From Hoeflea sp. (GTDB taxonomy: Bacteria; Pseudomonadota; Alphaproteobacteria; Rhizobiales; Rhizobiaceae), in NCBI RefSeq assembly GCF_014359905.1, contig NZ_JACIYP010000028.1:1-51871 (forward strand): a stretch of 51,871 nucleotides of DNA. Reading direction: 5' to 3'. A program made the position numbers and the translations under genes. The notes beneath the pieces were generated by a model that was not told the DNA's origin, searched no databases, and worked only from the letters and a program-made list of their open reading frames with translations. Shown here in pieces: positions 44,722-51,871 of the stretch (position 1 is its first letter; each line of letters begins with the position of its first letter).

Positions 44722-45933
44722 ATGAAAAGTCATCCTTCACGAGCACGACCCACACTGCTGGGGGCGATTATAGCGATTGCTCTGGGACTGGGCCAGTCCG
44801 CCGCCGCCCAGGGATTTCCGCCAGGGCCGCAGGGTCCGGCCGCAGTTGGCGTCATCACCGCCGAAGTCGAGACTGTCCCCTACACGGTCACCCTCCCGGG
44901 TCGCGCGGCGGCCTTTCAGGAGGCCAGCATCCGGCCAACGGTGGAGGGCATTGTCGAGCAGATCAATTACCGGCCCGGCGAACCGCTCAAGGCAGGCGAC
45001 CTGATGTTCACGCTCGCGCGAGACCGTTATCTGGCAGCCTCAGCCGCGGCTGAGGCTGAGCAGGCCGGCGCCGAAGCGGCCGTGGCAGCCGCGCAAACCA
45101 CAGTGAACCGCTACCGGAGCCTTGCCGGCAGCGGCGTGACGCAGGTCCAGCTCGACACCGCCGAAGTGGAGCTGCTCACCGCGAAGGCGTCGCTCAGCAG
45201 CGCTCAATCCGCCGTCACGCTTGCCCGGATCAATCTCGACGGCACCGAAATCCGCAGCCCCATCGAAGGCATTCCCTCCGTTTCCGCGGTGTCGGTGGGC
45301 GCGGTGGTGACCGCCAACCAGACCGACGCACTGACCACCGTGCGCCGTCTTGACCCGGTCTATGTGGACATGACGGAATCGAGCGCCCGCATGCTTCGGG
45401 TGCGAAGCCGCATCAGCTCCGGGCAGATCACCCCGGGGCAGTCGCTCGACGCGACGCTGACGCTGGAAGACGGCACGCTCTATGACGGCAAGGGAACCTT
45501 CGTCAGCCCTGGAACAGCGGTCTCAGCCACCACCGGCACGATCGAATTGCGCATCGAGTTCGCAAATCCCGATCGACTGATTCTGCCGGGCCAGTTCCTG
45601 CGCGTCGCAGTTGAACTCGGCACGACCGAGGCCATCCTGGTGCCGCAACGGGCCACCAGCCGGACCAGCGACGGTCGGCTGACCGCCTTCATCGTTCGCG
45701 ACGGCAAGTCGGCCCTGGTCAATCTCACCGAGAGCGGCAGCCACCGGAACTCCTGGATCGTCACCGACGGATTGACCGCCGGCGACAAGATCATCGTCGA
45801 CGGGCTGAAATCGCTGCGCGCCGATATGGAGGTCGAACCGGTAGCGGTCGTCATCGGCGAAGACGGCCTCGTTGAAGACGCCGGCAGCGCCGATGCCGTC
45901 CCGGCCGGTCAGCCAGCGCCCGCCAAGCCCTGA
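44722..45933 (+). CDS. RND efflux periplasmic adaptor (MFP, HlyD/AcrA-like)
   Basis: About 403 residues. A signal-like start (MKSHPSRARPTLLGAIIAIA, cleavage near SAAAQ) leads to the lipoyl half VTLPGRAAAFQEASIRPTVE, a coiled hairpin (about 75-160, Ala/Glu-rich) and the second half AGDKIIVDGLKSLR. It bridges the inner-membrane pump and the outer-membrane channel. No lipobox Cys is present, unlike AcrA. The ATG at 44722 gives a good signal peptide; an in-frame ATG at 44653 would put 23 extra residues before it. It heads a three-gene operon. Confidence 0.92.
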   Translation: MKSHPSRARPTLLGAIIAIALGLGQSAAAQGFPPGPQGPAAVGVITAEVETVPYTVTLPGRAAAFQEASIRPTVEGIVEQINYRPGEPLKAGDLMFTLARDRYLAASAAAEAEQAGAEAAVAAAQTTVNRYRSLAGSGVTQVQLDTAEVELLTAKASLSSAQSAVTLARINLDGTEIRSPIEGIPSVSAVSVGAVVTANQTDALTTVRRLDPVYVDMTESSARMLRVRSRISSGQITPGQSLDATLTLEDGTLYDGKGTFVSPGTAVSATTGTIELRIEFANPDRLILPGQFLRVAVELGTTEAILVPQRATSRTSDGRLTAFIVRDGKSALVNLTESGSHRNSWIVTDGLTAGDKIIVDGLKSLRADMEVEPVAVVIGEDGLVEDAGSADAVPAGQPAPAKP

Positions 45934-45963
45934 CGGGCCCCCACTTTCCCTGGAGGCCCCTTG

Positions 45964-48900
45964 ATGGTCCAGTACTTCATTCATCGCCCCGTGTTCGCCT
46001 GGGTTCTCGCCATCGTCACGATGCTGGCCGGCGGCTTTGCCCTGACCCAGCTCGCGGTGTCGCAATATCCCGATATCGCGCCGACCACAGTCAGCATTTC
46101 GGCGACCTATTCCGGCGCCACCGCCCAGGCGGTTCAGAACTCCGTGACCACGGAGATCGAGGACGGCCTGACGGGGATCGAGGGCGTGCTCTACACGGAA
46201 TCGAGCTCCAGCGAGGGCTCATCCAGCATCTCGCTCACCTTCGATGACAGCATCGATCCGGTCGACGCACAAAATGAAGTGCAGACCCGTGTCGCCCAGG
46301 TCGAATCCCGGCTTCCCACTTCGGTACAGACCAGCGGTGTTTCCGTGCGTCGTTCGACCTCATCCATTCTGATGGTCGGGGCGATCGTCTCGGCCGACAA
46401 CCGCTATTCCACGGTCGAACTCGGCAATATCCTGGCGGAGACCATCGAGGGACCCGTGCAGCGCACCCAGGGCGTCGGCAACATCAATTCCTTCGGCTCC
46501 GGCTATGCCATGCGCGTCTGGCTCGATCCGCTGAAGCTCGCGCAATACCAGCTCACGCCGTCCGATGTGACGGCAGCGGTCGCCGCGCAGAACACCACCG
46601 TCTCGGTCGGTTCGCTCGGCAAGCAGCCGACGGTCACCGGACAGCAGTTCACCGCTAACGTGACGGCGCAAAGCCAGCTCACCTCGGTGGTGGAATTCGA
46701 GAACATCCTTCTCAAGACCGGAGAAGACGGCGCTTCGGTGACCCTTGCCGATGTGGCGAAAATCGAGATCGGCCAGGAGAGTTACGGTTCGGATTCGATT
46801 TTCAGCGGCGCCAATGCCGCCGGCTTCGGCGTCAATCTGGCCACCGGCGCCAATGCCGTCGACACTGCGGCGGCGGTTCGCGAGGTCCTGCAGGGTCTCT
46901 CGGCCTCCCTGCCCGAGGGCGTCACCATCGAGACCGCCTATGACACCTCGCCCTTTGTCGAATTGTCCATCCAACAGGTCAAATGGGCCTTGTTGGATGC
47001 CATCCTGCTGGTGCTGGCCGTGATCCTGCTGTTCCTGCAGAAATGGCGGGCGACGCTGATTCCGATCATTGCCGTCCCTGTTGTCCTGCTCGGCACCTTC
47101 GCGGTCCTGTGGGTGGCAGGCTATTCGATCAACACGCTGACCATGTTCGCCATGGTGCTCGCCATCGGCCTGCTGGTGGACGATGCAATCATCGTGGTCG
47201 AAAACGTCGAGCGGCTGATGGAGGAGGAAAACCTCTCCGCCCTCGAGGCCACGGAGAAGAGCATGCGCCAGATCACCGGAGCGCTGATCGGCCTCGCGCT
47301 GGTGCTCTGTGCGGTGTTCCTGCCGATGGCGTTTTTTGCAGGCTCGACCGGCATCATCTACCGCCAGTTTTCGATCACCATCATCACCGCCATGGTGCTG
47401 TCGGCCGCCGTCGCGCTGATCCTGACGCCAGCACTCTGCGCGACGATGCTGCGCCCGCACGGTGACAAGCCGCTGATTGCACCGGCGCGCTGGTTCAATC
47501 GCGGTTTCGACCGGTTTAGCTCGGGCTATGTCAAGGTCGTCACAAGGTCGCTCGGCCGGCCGATCCTGATGCTTGGCGTGCTCGGACTGATCATCGGCGG
47601 GGCCGCGCTGATCTACCCGAAGATCACCTCATCGTTCCTGCCCGCCGAAGACCAGGGCGTGCTGATGGCCATGGTCTCGCTGCAGGAGGGCGCGACCACC
47701 CAGCAGACCCGCGTCGCGCTCAACGACATCGAGGACTACATGCTCAGCACCGAGAAGGAGAGCGTGGCCTCGACCTTCTCCGCGCTGGGCTTCAGCTTCA
47801 GTGGAAGCGGCCAGAATTCCGCCATGACCTTCATCAGGCTGCGCGATTTTGATGACCGTCAGGACAGCGCGCTCGCTGCCAGCGCTCTGGCCGCCCGCGC
47901 CAACCGCCATTTCGCCGGCTACCGCGCCGGCCAGGTCATCTTCATGCAGCCGCCGGCGATCCCCGGTCTCGGCAATTCCTCCGGGTTCTCGATGTATCTT
48001 GTCGACCAGGCAAACAATGGCGCTGAAGCGCTGACGGAGGCTGCCAACCTGCTGATCGCCAACGCCGCAGGCGCTGCGGAACTCGAAAATGTGCGCGCCA
48101 CGGGGCTTGAGCAGAAGGCAGCGCTGCGGATCAATATCGACCAGCAGAAGGCGGAAAGCTTCGGCATCAGCGTCTCCGACATCAACGCCATGCTGTCGGT
48201 CATCTTCTCAGGCACCGAGGTCAACGACTTCGCGCTCGGATCATCCTTGCGCCCGGTGATCGTCGCCGCCGCGGCCGAGCACCGGGCGCAGCCTGAAGAC
48301 ATCGACGCCTGGTATGCCCGCAATTCCGGCGGCGAGATGGTGCCGTTCCCGTCGTTTCTCACCACCAGCTGGGAACCGGTCGCCAATTCGCTGTCGCGCA
48401 TCGACGGCGTGAATGCGGTGTCGATCTCCGGCTCGCAGTCCTCTGGGTCCAGCTCGGGCGTTGCCATGGAAAAGATGGAAGAGCTGGTGGCGGCCCTGCC
48501 CGGCGGCTATGGCGCGAGCTGGACCGGGCTCGCCTACCAGGAGCGCCAGTCGGGTAACCAGGCGCCCTATCTCTACGCGCTCTCGGTGCTGGTGGTGTTC
48601 CTCTGCCTGGCGGCGCTCTATGAAAGCTGGTCGATCCCGCTGGCGGTCATGCTGGCGGTTCCCGTCGGCGTCTTCGGCGCGCTGCTCGCCACATGGCTGT
48701 TCGACCAGGCCAATGACGTCTATTTCAAGGTCGGCATGCTGACAACCATCGGCCTGGCGGCGAGGAACGCCATCCTGATTGTCGAATTTGCCAACGACCT
48801 CCAGGCCCGGGGCATGGCCCTTGTCGAAGCCGCGACGACGGCTGCGCGTCAGCGTCTGCGCCCGATCCTGATGACCTCGATGGCCTTCATGCTGGGCGTT

Positions 48901-49077
48901 ATGCCGTTGGCGACCGCCACCGGCGCGGGCGCGGCGGCGCAGAAATCCATCGGCATCGGGGTTCTGGGCGGCATGATCAGCGCCACCATCCTCGGCATAG
49001 TCGTTGTTCCCGCATTCTACGTTGTCATCCGGCGGGTCATGCCCGCCAAAATTCCTTCAAGCGAGACGCCCTCATGA
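45964..49077 (+). CDS. RND efflux transporter, AcrB/HAE1 family
   Basis: 1037 residues. The start MVQYFIHRPVFAWVLAIVTM and the AcrB-like porter sequences (SQYPDIAPTTVSISATYSGA) fit the HAE1 drug-export class. The proton relay acids are in place as Asp406-Asp407 (GLLVDDAIIVVENVER), matching AcrB Asp407-Asp408. The partner Lys940 of AcrB is here Arg934 (TIGLAARNAILIVEF). It would export hydrophobic compounds using the proton gradient. The ATG at 45964 follows TGGAGG; its stop overlaps the channel gene by 4 bases. Confidence 0.95.
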   Translation: MVQYFIHRPVFAWVLAIVTMLAGGFALTQLAVSQYPDIAPTTVSISATYSGATAQAVQNSVTTEIEDGLTGIEGVLYTESSSSEGSSSISLTFDDSIDPVDAQNEVQTRVAQVESRLPTSVQTSGVSVRRSTSSILMVGAIVSADNRYSTVELGNILAETIEGPVQRTQGVGNINSFGSGYAMRVWLDPLKLAQYQLTPSDVTAAVAAQNTTVSVGSLGKQPTVTGQQFTANVTAQSQLTSVVEFENILLKTGEDGASVTLADVAKIEIGQESYGSDSIFSGANAAGFGVNLATGANAVDTAAAVREVLQGLSASLPEGVTIETAYDTSPFVELSIQQVKWALLDAILLVLAVILLFLQKWRATLIPIIAVPVVLLGTFAVLWVAGYSINTLTMFAMVLAIGLLVDDAIIVVENVERLMEEENLSALEATEKSMRQITGALIGLALVLCAVFLPMAFFAGSTGIIYRQFSITIITAMVLSAAVALILTPALCATMLRPHGDKPLIAPARWFNRGFDRFSSGYVKVVTRSLGRPILMLGVLGLIIGGAALIYPKITSSFLPAEDQGVLMAMVSLQEGATTQQTRVALNDIEDYMLSTEKESVASTFSALGFSFSGSGQNSAMTFIRLRDFDDRQDSALAASALAARANRHFAGYRAGQVIFMQPPAIPGLGNSSGFSMYLVDQANNGAEALTEAANLLIANAAGAAELENVRATGLEQKAALRINIDQQKAESFGISVSDINAMLSVIFSGTEVNDFALGSSLRPVIVAAAAEHRAQPEDIDAWYARNSGGEMVPFPSFLTTSWEPVANSLSRIDGVNAVSISGSQSSGSSSGVAMEKMEELVAALPGGYGASWTGLAYQERQSGNQAPYLYALSVLVVFLCLAALYESWSIPLAVMLAVPVGVFGALLATWLFDQANDVYFKVGMLTTIGLAARNAILIVEFANDLQARGMALVEAATTAARQRLRPILMTSMAFMLGVMPLATATGAGAAAQKSIGIGVLGGMISATILGIVVVPAFYVVIRRVMPAKIPSSETPS

Positions 49078-50426
49078 CCTTTTTTCCCCGCATATCGATC
49101 CTCACCGCCAGCCTCATCAGCCTGTCCGCCTGCACATCCGTCGGGCCCGACTACAAGGCGCTCGATGCGGCAACGCCCGCGAGCTATGTCGAGGGCGGCA
49201 CGATCTCGGCGGGCGACGTTGCCCCGGTCAAATGGTGGCAGGGCCTGGGCGCGCCGCAGCTCGACGCTCTCGTCGAGCGGGGACTGGCGCAGAACCTGAG
49301 CATCCAGACCGCGATCGAGCGGGTGGAGGAAACCCGCGCGGCGCTTCGCTCCACCGGCGCCGGCACCGTCAGCGGCAACCTGACCGGCGCATCTCTCCGT
49401 TCCGGCGGGTCCGCCTCCCCCACCGCCTCGACGAACAGCGCAGTCTTCAATGCTTCGCTCGTGCTTGACCTGTTTGGCGGCCAGCGACGGGCAGTGGAGC
49501 GGGCCCGGGCCCAGGCCGAGAGTGCGGACTACGACATCGGCACGGCGCGCCTGGCGTTTCTCGCAAGCCTCACCGGCGCCTATGTCGACGCCCGCTATTT
49601 CCAGGAGACGCTGGAACTGACACGGCGAACCATCGCCACCCGCGAGCGGACGTTCGAGCTGGTCCGCGCCCAGGAAGACGCCGGCACAGCAACCGAGCTC
49701 GACCGCGTCCAGGCGCGGGCCTTGCTCGAGGAGGCGCGCGCCTCGCTGCCGGACCTTGAAAGCGGCTTCAATTCCGCGGTCTACGCCATCGCCACGCTGC
49801 TCGCGGAACCCGCAGCGCCCCTGCGCGCATCCCTGCAGAAGGGCGCGGCGCAACCCCGGCCCAAATCCGGCATGGCGGCAGGCGTTCCGGCGGACTTGTT
49901 GCGCAACCGCCCCGACATCCGTGCAGCCGAGCGCGACCTCGCCGCCGCAGTCGCCGCCATCGGCGTCGCCGAAGCGGAGCTTTATCCCTCCATCACGCTG
50001 TCGGGAGAGATCACCGCCTCGTCGGCTAACAACTGGTCATTCGGGCCGACCTTGGTGCTGCCGGTTCTCAACCAGCCCAAGCTTCGCGCAGACCGCGATC
50101 AGGCCATCAGCCGGGCGCGGCAGGCGGAACTCGCCTGGCGTGCGCTCATCCTCTCCGCTGTCGAGGAAACCCAGTCCGCGCAAGGCAAGGTGCTGCGCAC
50201 CCAGCGCGCCCTGTTCAGCCTGAGGGCGGCGGCCGACTCCTATGCGCGCGCGGTCGAATTGTCGCAGCTCACCTATTCGGGGGGCACCACCACGCTGCTC
50301 ACGCTGCTCGATGCGGAACGCTCGCGCGCCGCCGCCCGGCTTTCGCTGGCGCAGTCTGTCCAGGCGCTGGCCAACAACTGGATCAGCCTCCAGGTGGCCA
50401 CAGGGCGGGGCTGGGCGCCGCAATAG
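49074..50426 (+). CDS. outer-membrane efflux lipoprotein (TolC/OprM-like)
   Basis: 450 residues. A lipoprotein signal (ISILTASLISLSAC, lipobox LSAC with the Cys at about 20) is followed by TSVGPDYKALD, the typical OprM start. The two TolC-type repeats include VPADLLRNRPDIRAAERDLA and the late STTLLTLLDAERSRAAARL-like block. It forms the exit duct of the pump. The 4-base overlap with the RND gene means all three components are made together. Confidence 0.93.
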   Translation: MTFFPRISILTASLISLSACTSVGPDYKALDAATPASYVEGGTISAGDVAPVKWWQGLGAPQLDALVERGLAQNLSIQTAIERVEETRAALRSTGAGTVSGNLTGASLRSGGSASPTASTNSAVFNASLVLDLFGGQRRAVERARAQAESADYDIGTARLAFLASLTGAYVDARYFQETLELTRRTIATRERTFELVRAQEDAGTATELDRVQARALLEEARASLPDLESGFNSAVYAIATLLAEPAAPLRASLQKGAAQPRPKSGMAAGVPADLLRNRPDIRAAERDLAAAVAAIGVAEAELYPSITLSGEITASSANNWSFGPTLVLPVLNQPKLRADRDQAISRARQAELAWRALILSAVEETQSAQGKVLRTQRALFSLRAAADSYARAVELSQLTYSGGTTTLLTLLDAERSRAAARLSLAQSVQALANNWISLQVATGRGWAPQ

Positions 50427-50765
50427 GCCCCGGCATGTGCCGCTCGACCGCGACCCTTCGCCGGGGTCGGGGTCAACGTTCGAAGTCCGGAGAGTGGGGC
50501 AGGCAGACGTTGTCGCGCAATCCGGATTCCGCGAACAACCACCGCTTGGGGTGATTGCAACTCGCAAGCAAGAGGCCTAAAGCGAACGCGCTGGCGATCC
50601 AGGAAACGCCATCCCCGATATGCCCATCGACCGTCCATCAGCGAGACAAGGGCTGTTGATTGTTGGGGAATTGTCACAAATTCCAGTGTTTCGCCAAATA
50701 GAGTAATTTCATATTGTCACCATATTTGGCCTTATGCAGTCACCATAAATGGAAAACAGGCCGGC
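50427..50765. other. intergenic region with a short hairpin and repeats
   Basis: 339 bases without a gene. The first part has a GC-rich CGACCC/GGGTCG hairpin at about 50451-50470 that may end the pump operon. The last 75 bases are AT-rich and carry the repeats listed at 50693-50752, probably the control region of the glycosyltransferase gene. Confidence 0.5.
50693..50752. repeat. TCACCATAWWTGG direct repeats and inverted repeat
   Basis: TCACCATATTTGG (50717-50729) recurs as TCACCATAAATGG (50740-50752) with a 23-base offset, about two helix turns. GCCAAATA (50693-50700) is the complement of TATTTGGC (50723-50730). The second copy ends 13 bases before the glycosyltransferase ATG. A regulator-binding region is likely but unidentified. 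Confidence 0.5.
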
Positions 50766-51707
50766 ATGGACATACAGTCGCATCGCGATACACATCCCTC
50801 GATAGCGATCCTGTTGGGAACCCATAACGGGGCGCGATTCCTCAAGGAGCAACTCGCCTCGATCGCCGCGCAGACGGTTGGCCGGATAACCCTTTACGTC
50901 TCGGATGACGGCTCGTCCGATGAAACCTCCGCCATCCTCGATGATTTTGCCGCCGCCGGATGCTGTCAGGTGATCAGGCTTGATGGCCCCGGGATGGGAT
51001 TTGCCGAAAACTACCGAAGCCTGATGCAACGCGCCGCCGACACCCACGATGCCTACATGTTTTCCGACCAGGACGACATCTGGCGCCCCGACAAGATCGA
51101 GCGCGGCCTCGAGTTGCTTTCAAAGGCCCGGCAAGGTCCCGCTGGCGTCGGCGGCAGGACAAGATCCATGACTGAAGCAGGCGAGGATGCGGGATTCTCG
51201 CCGCTTTTCCTGCGCAACCCGGCATTCCGCAATGCCCTGGTGCAATCGATCGCCGGCGGCAACACGATGATCCTCAATCGGGATGCCTTCCGCCTCGTGC
51301 GGGACTCCAGCCGCTCAGGCCCGTTCGTGAGTCATGACTGGTGGGCCTACATCATCATCACGGGGGCTGGCGGCCAGTTCGTCTATGACAAGGAGCCGAC
51401 CATCTCCTACCGGCAGCATTCGCACAATCTGGTCGGGGCCAACAATGGAATGCTGGCCCGGATCCGGCGAATTCGGAACGGACTTGCCGGGACCTATCGC
51501 GGCTGGAACGACGTTCACATGCGCCTTCTGGAACAAAACCAGGCTCATCTGACGCCGGAAAACCGTGACGTGCTGGACTGTTTCGACAGAGCCCGTACCG
51601 GTCGCCTTCCGGGCCGGTTCTTGGCTCTGAAGAGATCCGGCGTCTACCGGCAGACCTGGCTGAGCGATGTCAACTTGATGGTTGCATGTCTTCTGGGGAA
51701 GCTGTAG
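50766..51707 (+). CDS. glycosyltransferase family 2
   Basis: 313 residues, cytosolic, no membrane helix. It has the GT-A nucleotide-sugar motifs: IAILLGTHNGARFLKEQL, YVSDDGSSDETSA and MFSDQDDIWRPDKIE, with DQDD as the metal-binding Asp group. The later block QSIAGGNTMILNRDAF, then FVSHDWWAYIII, matches the rhamnosyltransferase-like branch used in polysaccharide or LPS assembly. Donor and acceptor sugars are unknown. It is alone here. The AT-rich repeats upstream suggest tight regulation, for example of surface polysaccharide. Confidence 0.9.
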   Translation: MDIQSHRDTHPSIAILLGTHNGARFLKEQLASIAAQTVGRITLYVSDDGSSDETSAILDDFAAAGCCQVIRLDGPGMGFAENYRSLMQRAADTHDAYMFSDQDDIWRPDKIERGLELLSKARQGPAGVGGRTRSMTEAGEDAGFSPLFLRNPAFRNALVQSIAGGNTMILNRDAFRLVRDSSRSGPFVSHDWWAYIIITGAGGQFVYDKEPTISYRQHSHNLVGANNGMLARIRRIRNGLAGTYRGWNDVHMRLLEQNQAHLTPENRDVLDCFDRARTGRLPGRFLALKRSGVYRQTWLSDVNLMVACLLGKL

Positions 51708-51871
51708 CACATTCTTAATTCAAGGGCGCTTTCGGTGGCAGATGCTGGAAGTCACGGTCGATGTTACTTGCTGACGGGTGCCAAGACAGGGGATGGATCT
51801 GTTAGCTTCCCATAGCCTTAGCGAGCAAAACCCGGGCAAGCGGAAAAAGGGGCAGGCGGGAGCACTTTCAG

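Noticed and set aside
51708-51871. Partial gene at the right edge
   Set aside because: No reading frame with recognisable content enters or leaves these bases.

Overview
The window is high-GC, densely packed bacterial DNA with rhizobial-type (Alphaproteobacteria, Hyphomicrobiales/Rhizobiales) gene content. The main grounds are a complete alphaproteobacterial general stress response (GSR) switch (EcfG-NepR-PhyR), HWE-family histidine kinases, a long CarB with an insertion relative to the E. coli enzyme, and the N-acetylglutaminylglutamine amide (NAGGN) osmoprotectant operon. No rRNA, tRNA, CRISPR array, insertion sequence or prophage was seen. The species cannot be named from the sequence alone.

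Layout. 0.2-3.3 kb holds a small c-type cytochrome, a PAP2-type membrane phosphatase, and an AT-richer patch with a BrnA antitoxin, a damaged BrnT toxin and an unknown protein. 3.3-9.3 kb is housekeeping: carB, then a palindromic intergenic repeat and an ArsR-regulator remnant, a rhodanese-like protein and fumC. 9.3-20.8 kb is a GSR island: ecfG and nepR face phyR across a symmetric divergent promoter. Beyond phyR come DUF1328, a PAS-HWE kinase, an unknown Cys-containing small protein, a DUF2383 protein, CsbD, a Crp/Fnr regulator, a CHASE-HWE kinase, an AI-2E-type permease, a double PRC-barrel protein, a DUF883 protein, two small membrane proteins and Dps. Six exact GGAAC-N16-CGTT promoters and two GGAAC-N16-CATT variants lie in this island, so it carries both the sigma switch and many of its probable targets.

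20.9-28.6 kb is a peptide/opine-type ABC transporter operon with a fused permease-ATPase and a terminal GntR regulator, divergent from an M20 amidohydrolase. 28.6-33.4 kb is the three-gene NAGGN operon. 33.6-42.9 kb is a ten-gene operon that couples a polyamine-type ABC importer to an acetylpolyamine-amidohydrolase-like enzyme, a GNAT, a BKACE enzyme, a class III aminotransferase, an FAD oxidoreductase and RidA. A divergent LysR regulator borders it. It looks like a dedicated uptake and catabolism pathway whose substrate is unknown. 44.0-50.4 kb is a TetR-controlled tripartite RND efflux pump, followed by a family 2 glycosyltransferase with a repeat-rich upstream region. The last ~160 bases show no gene.
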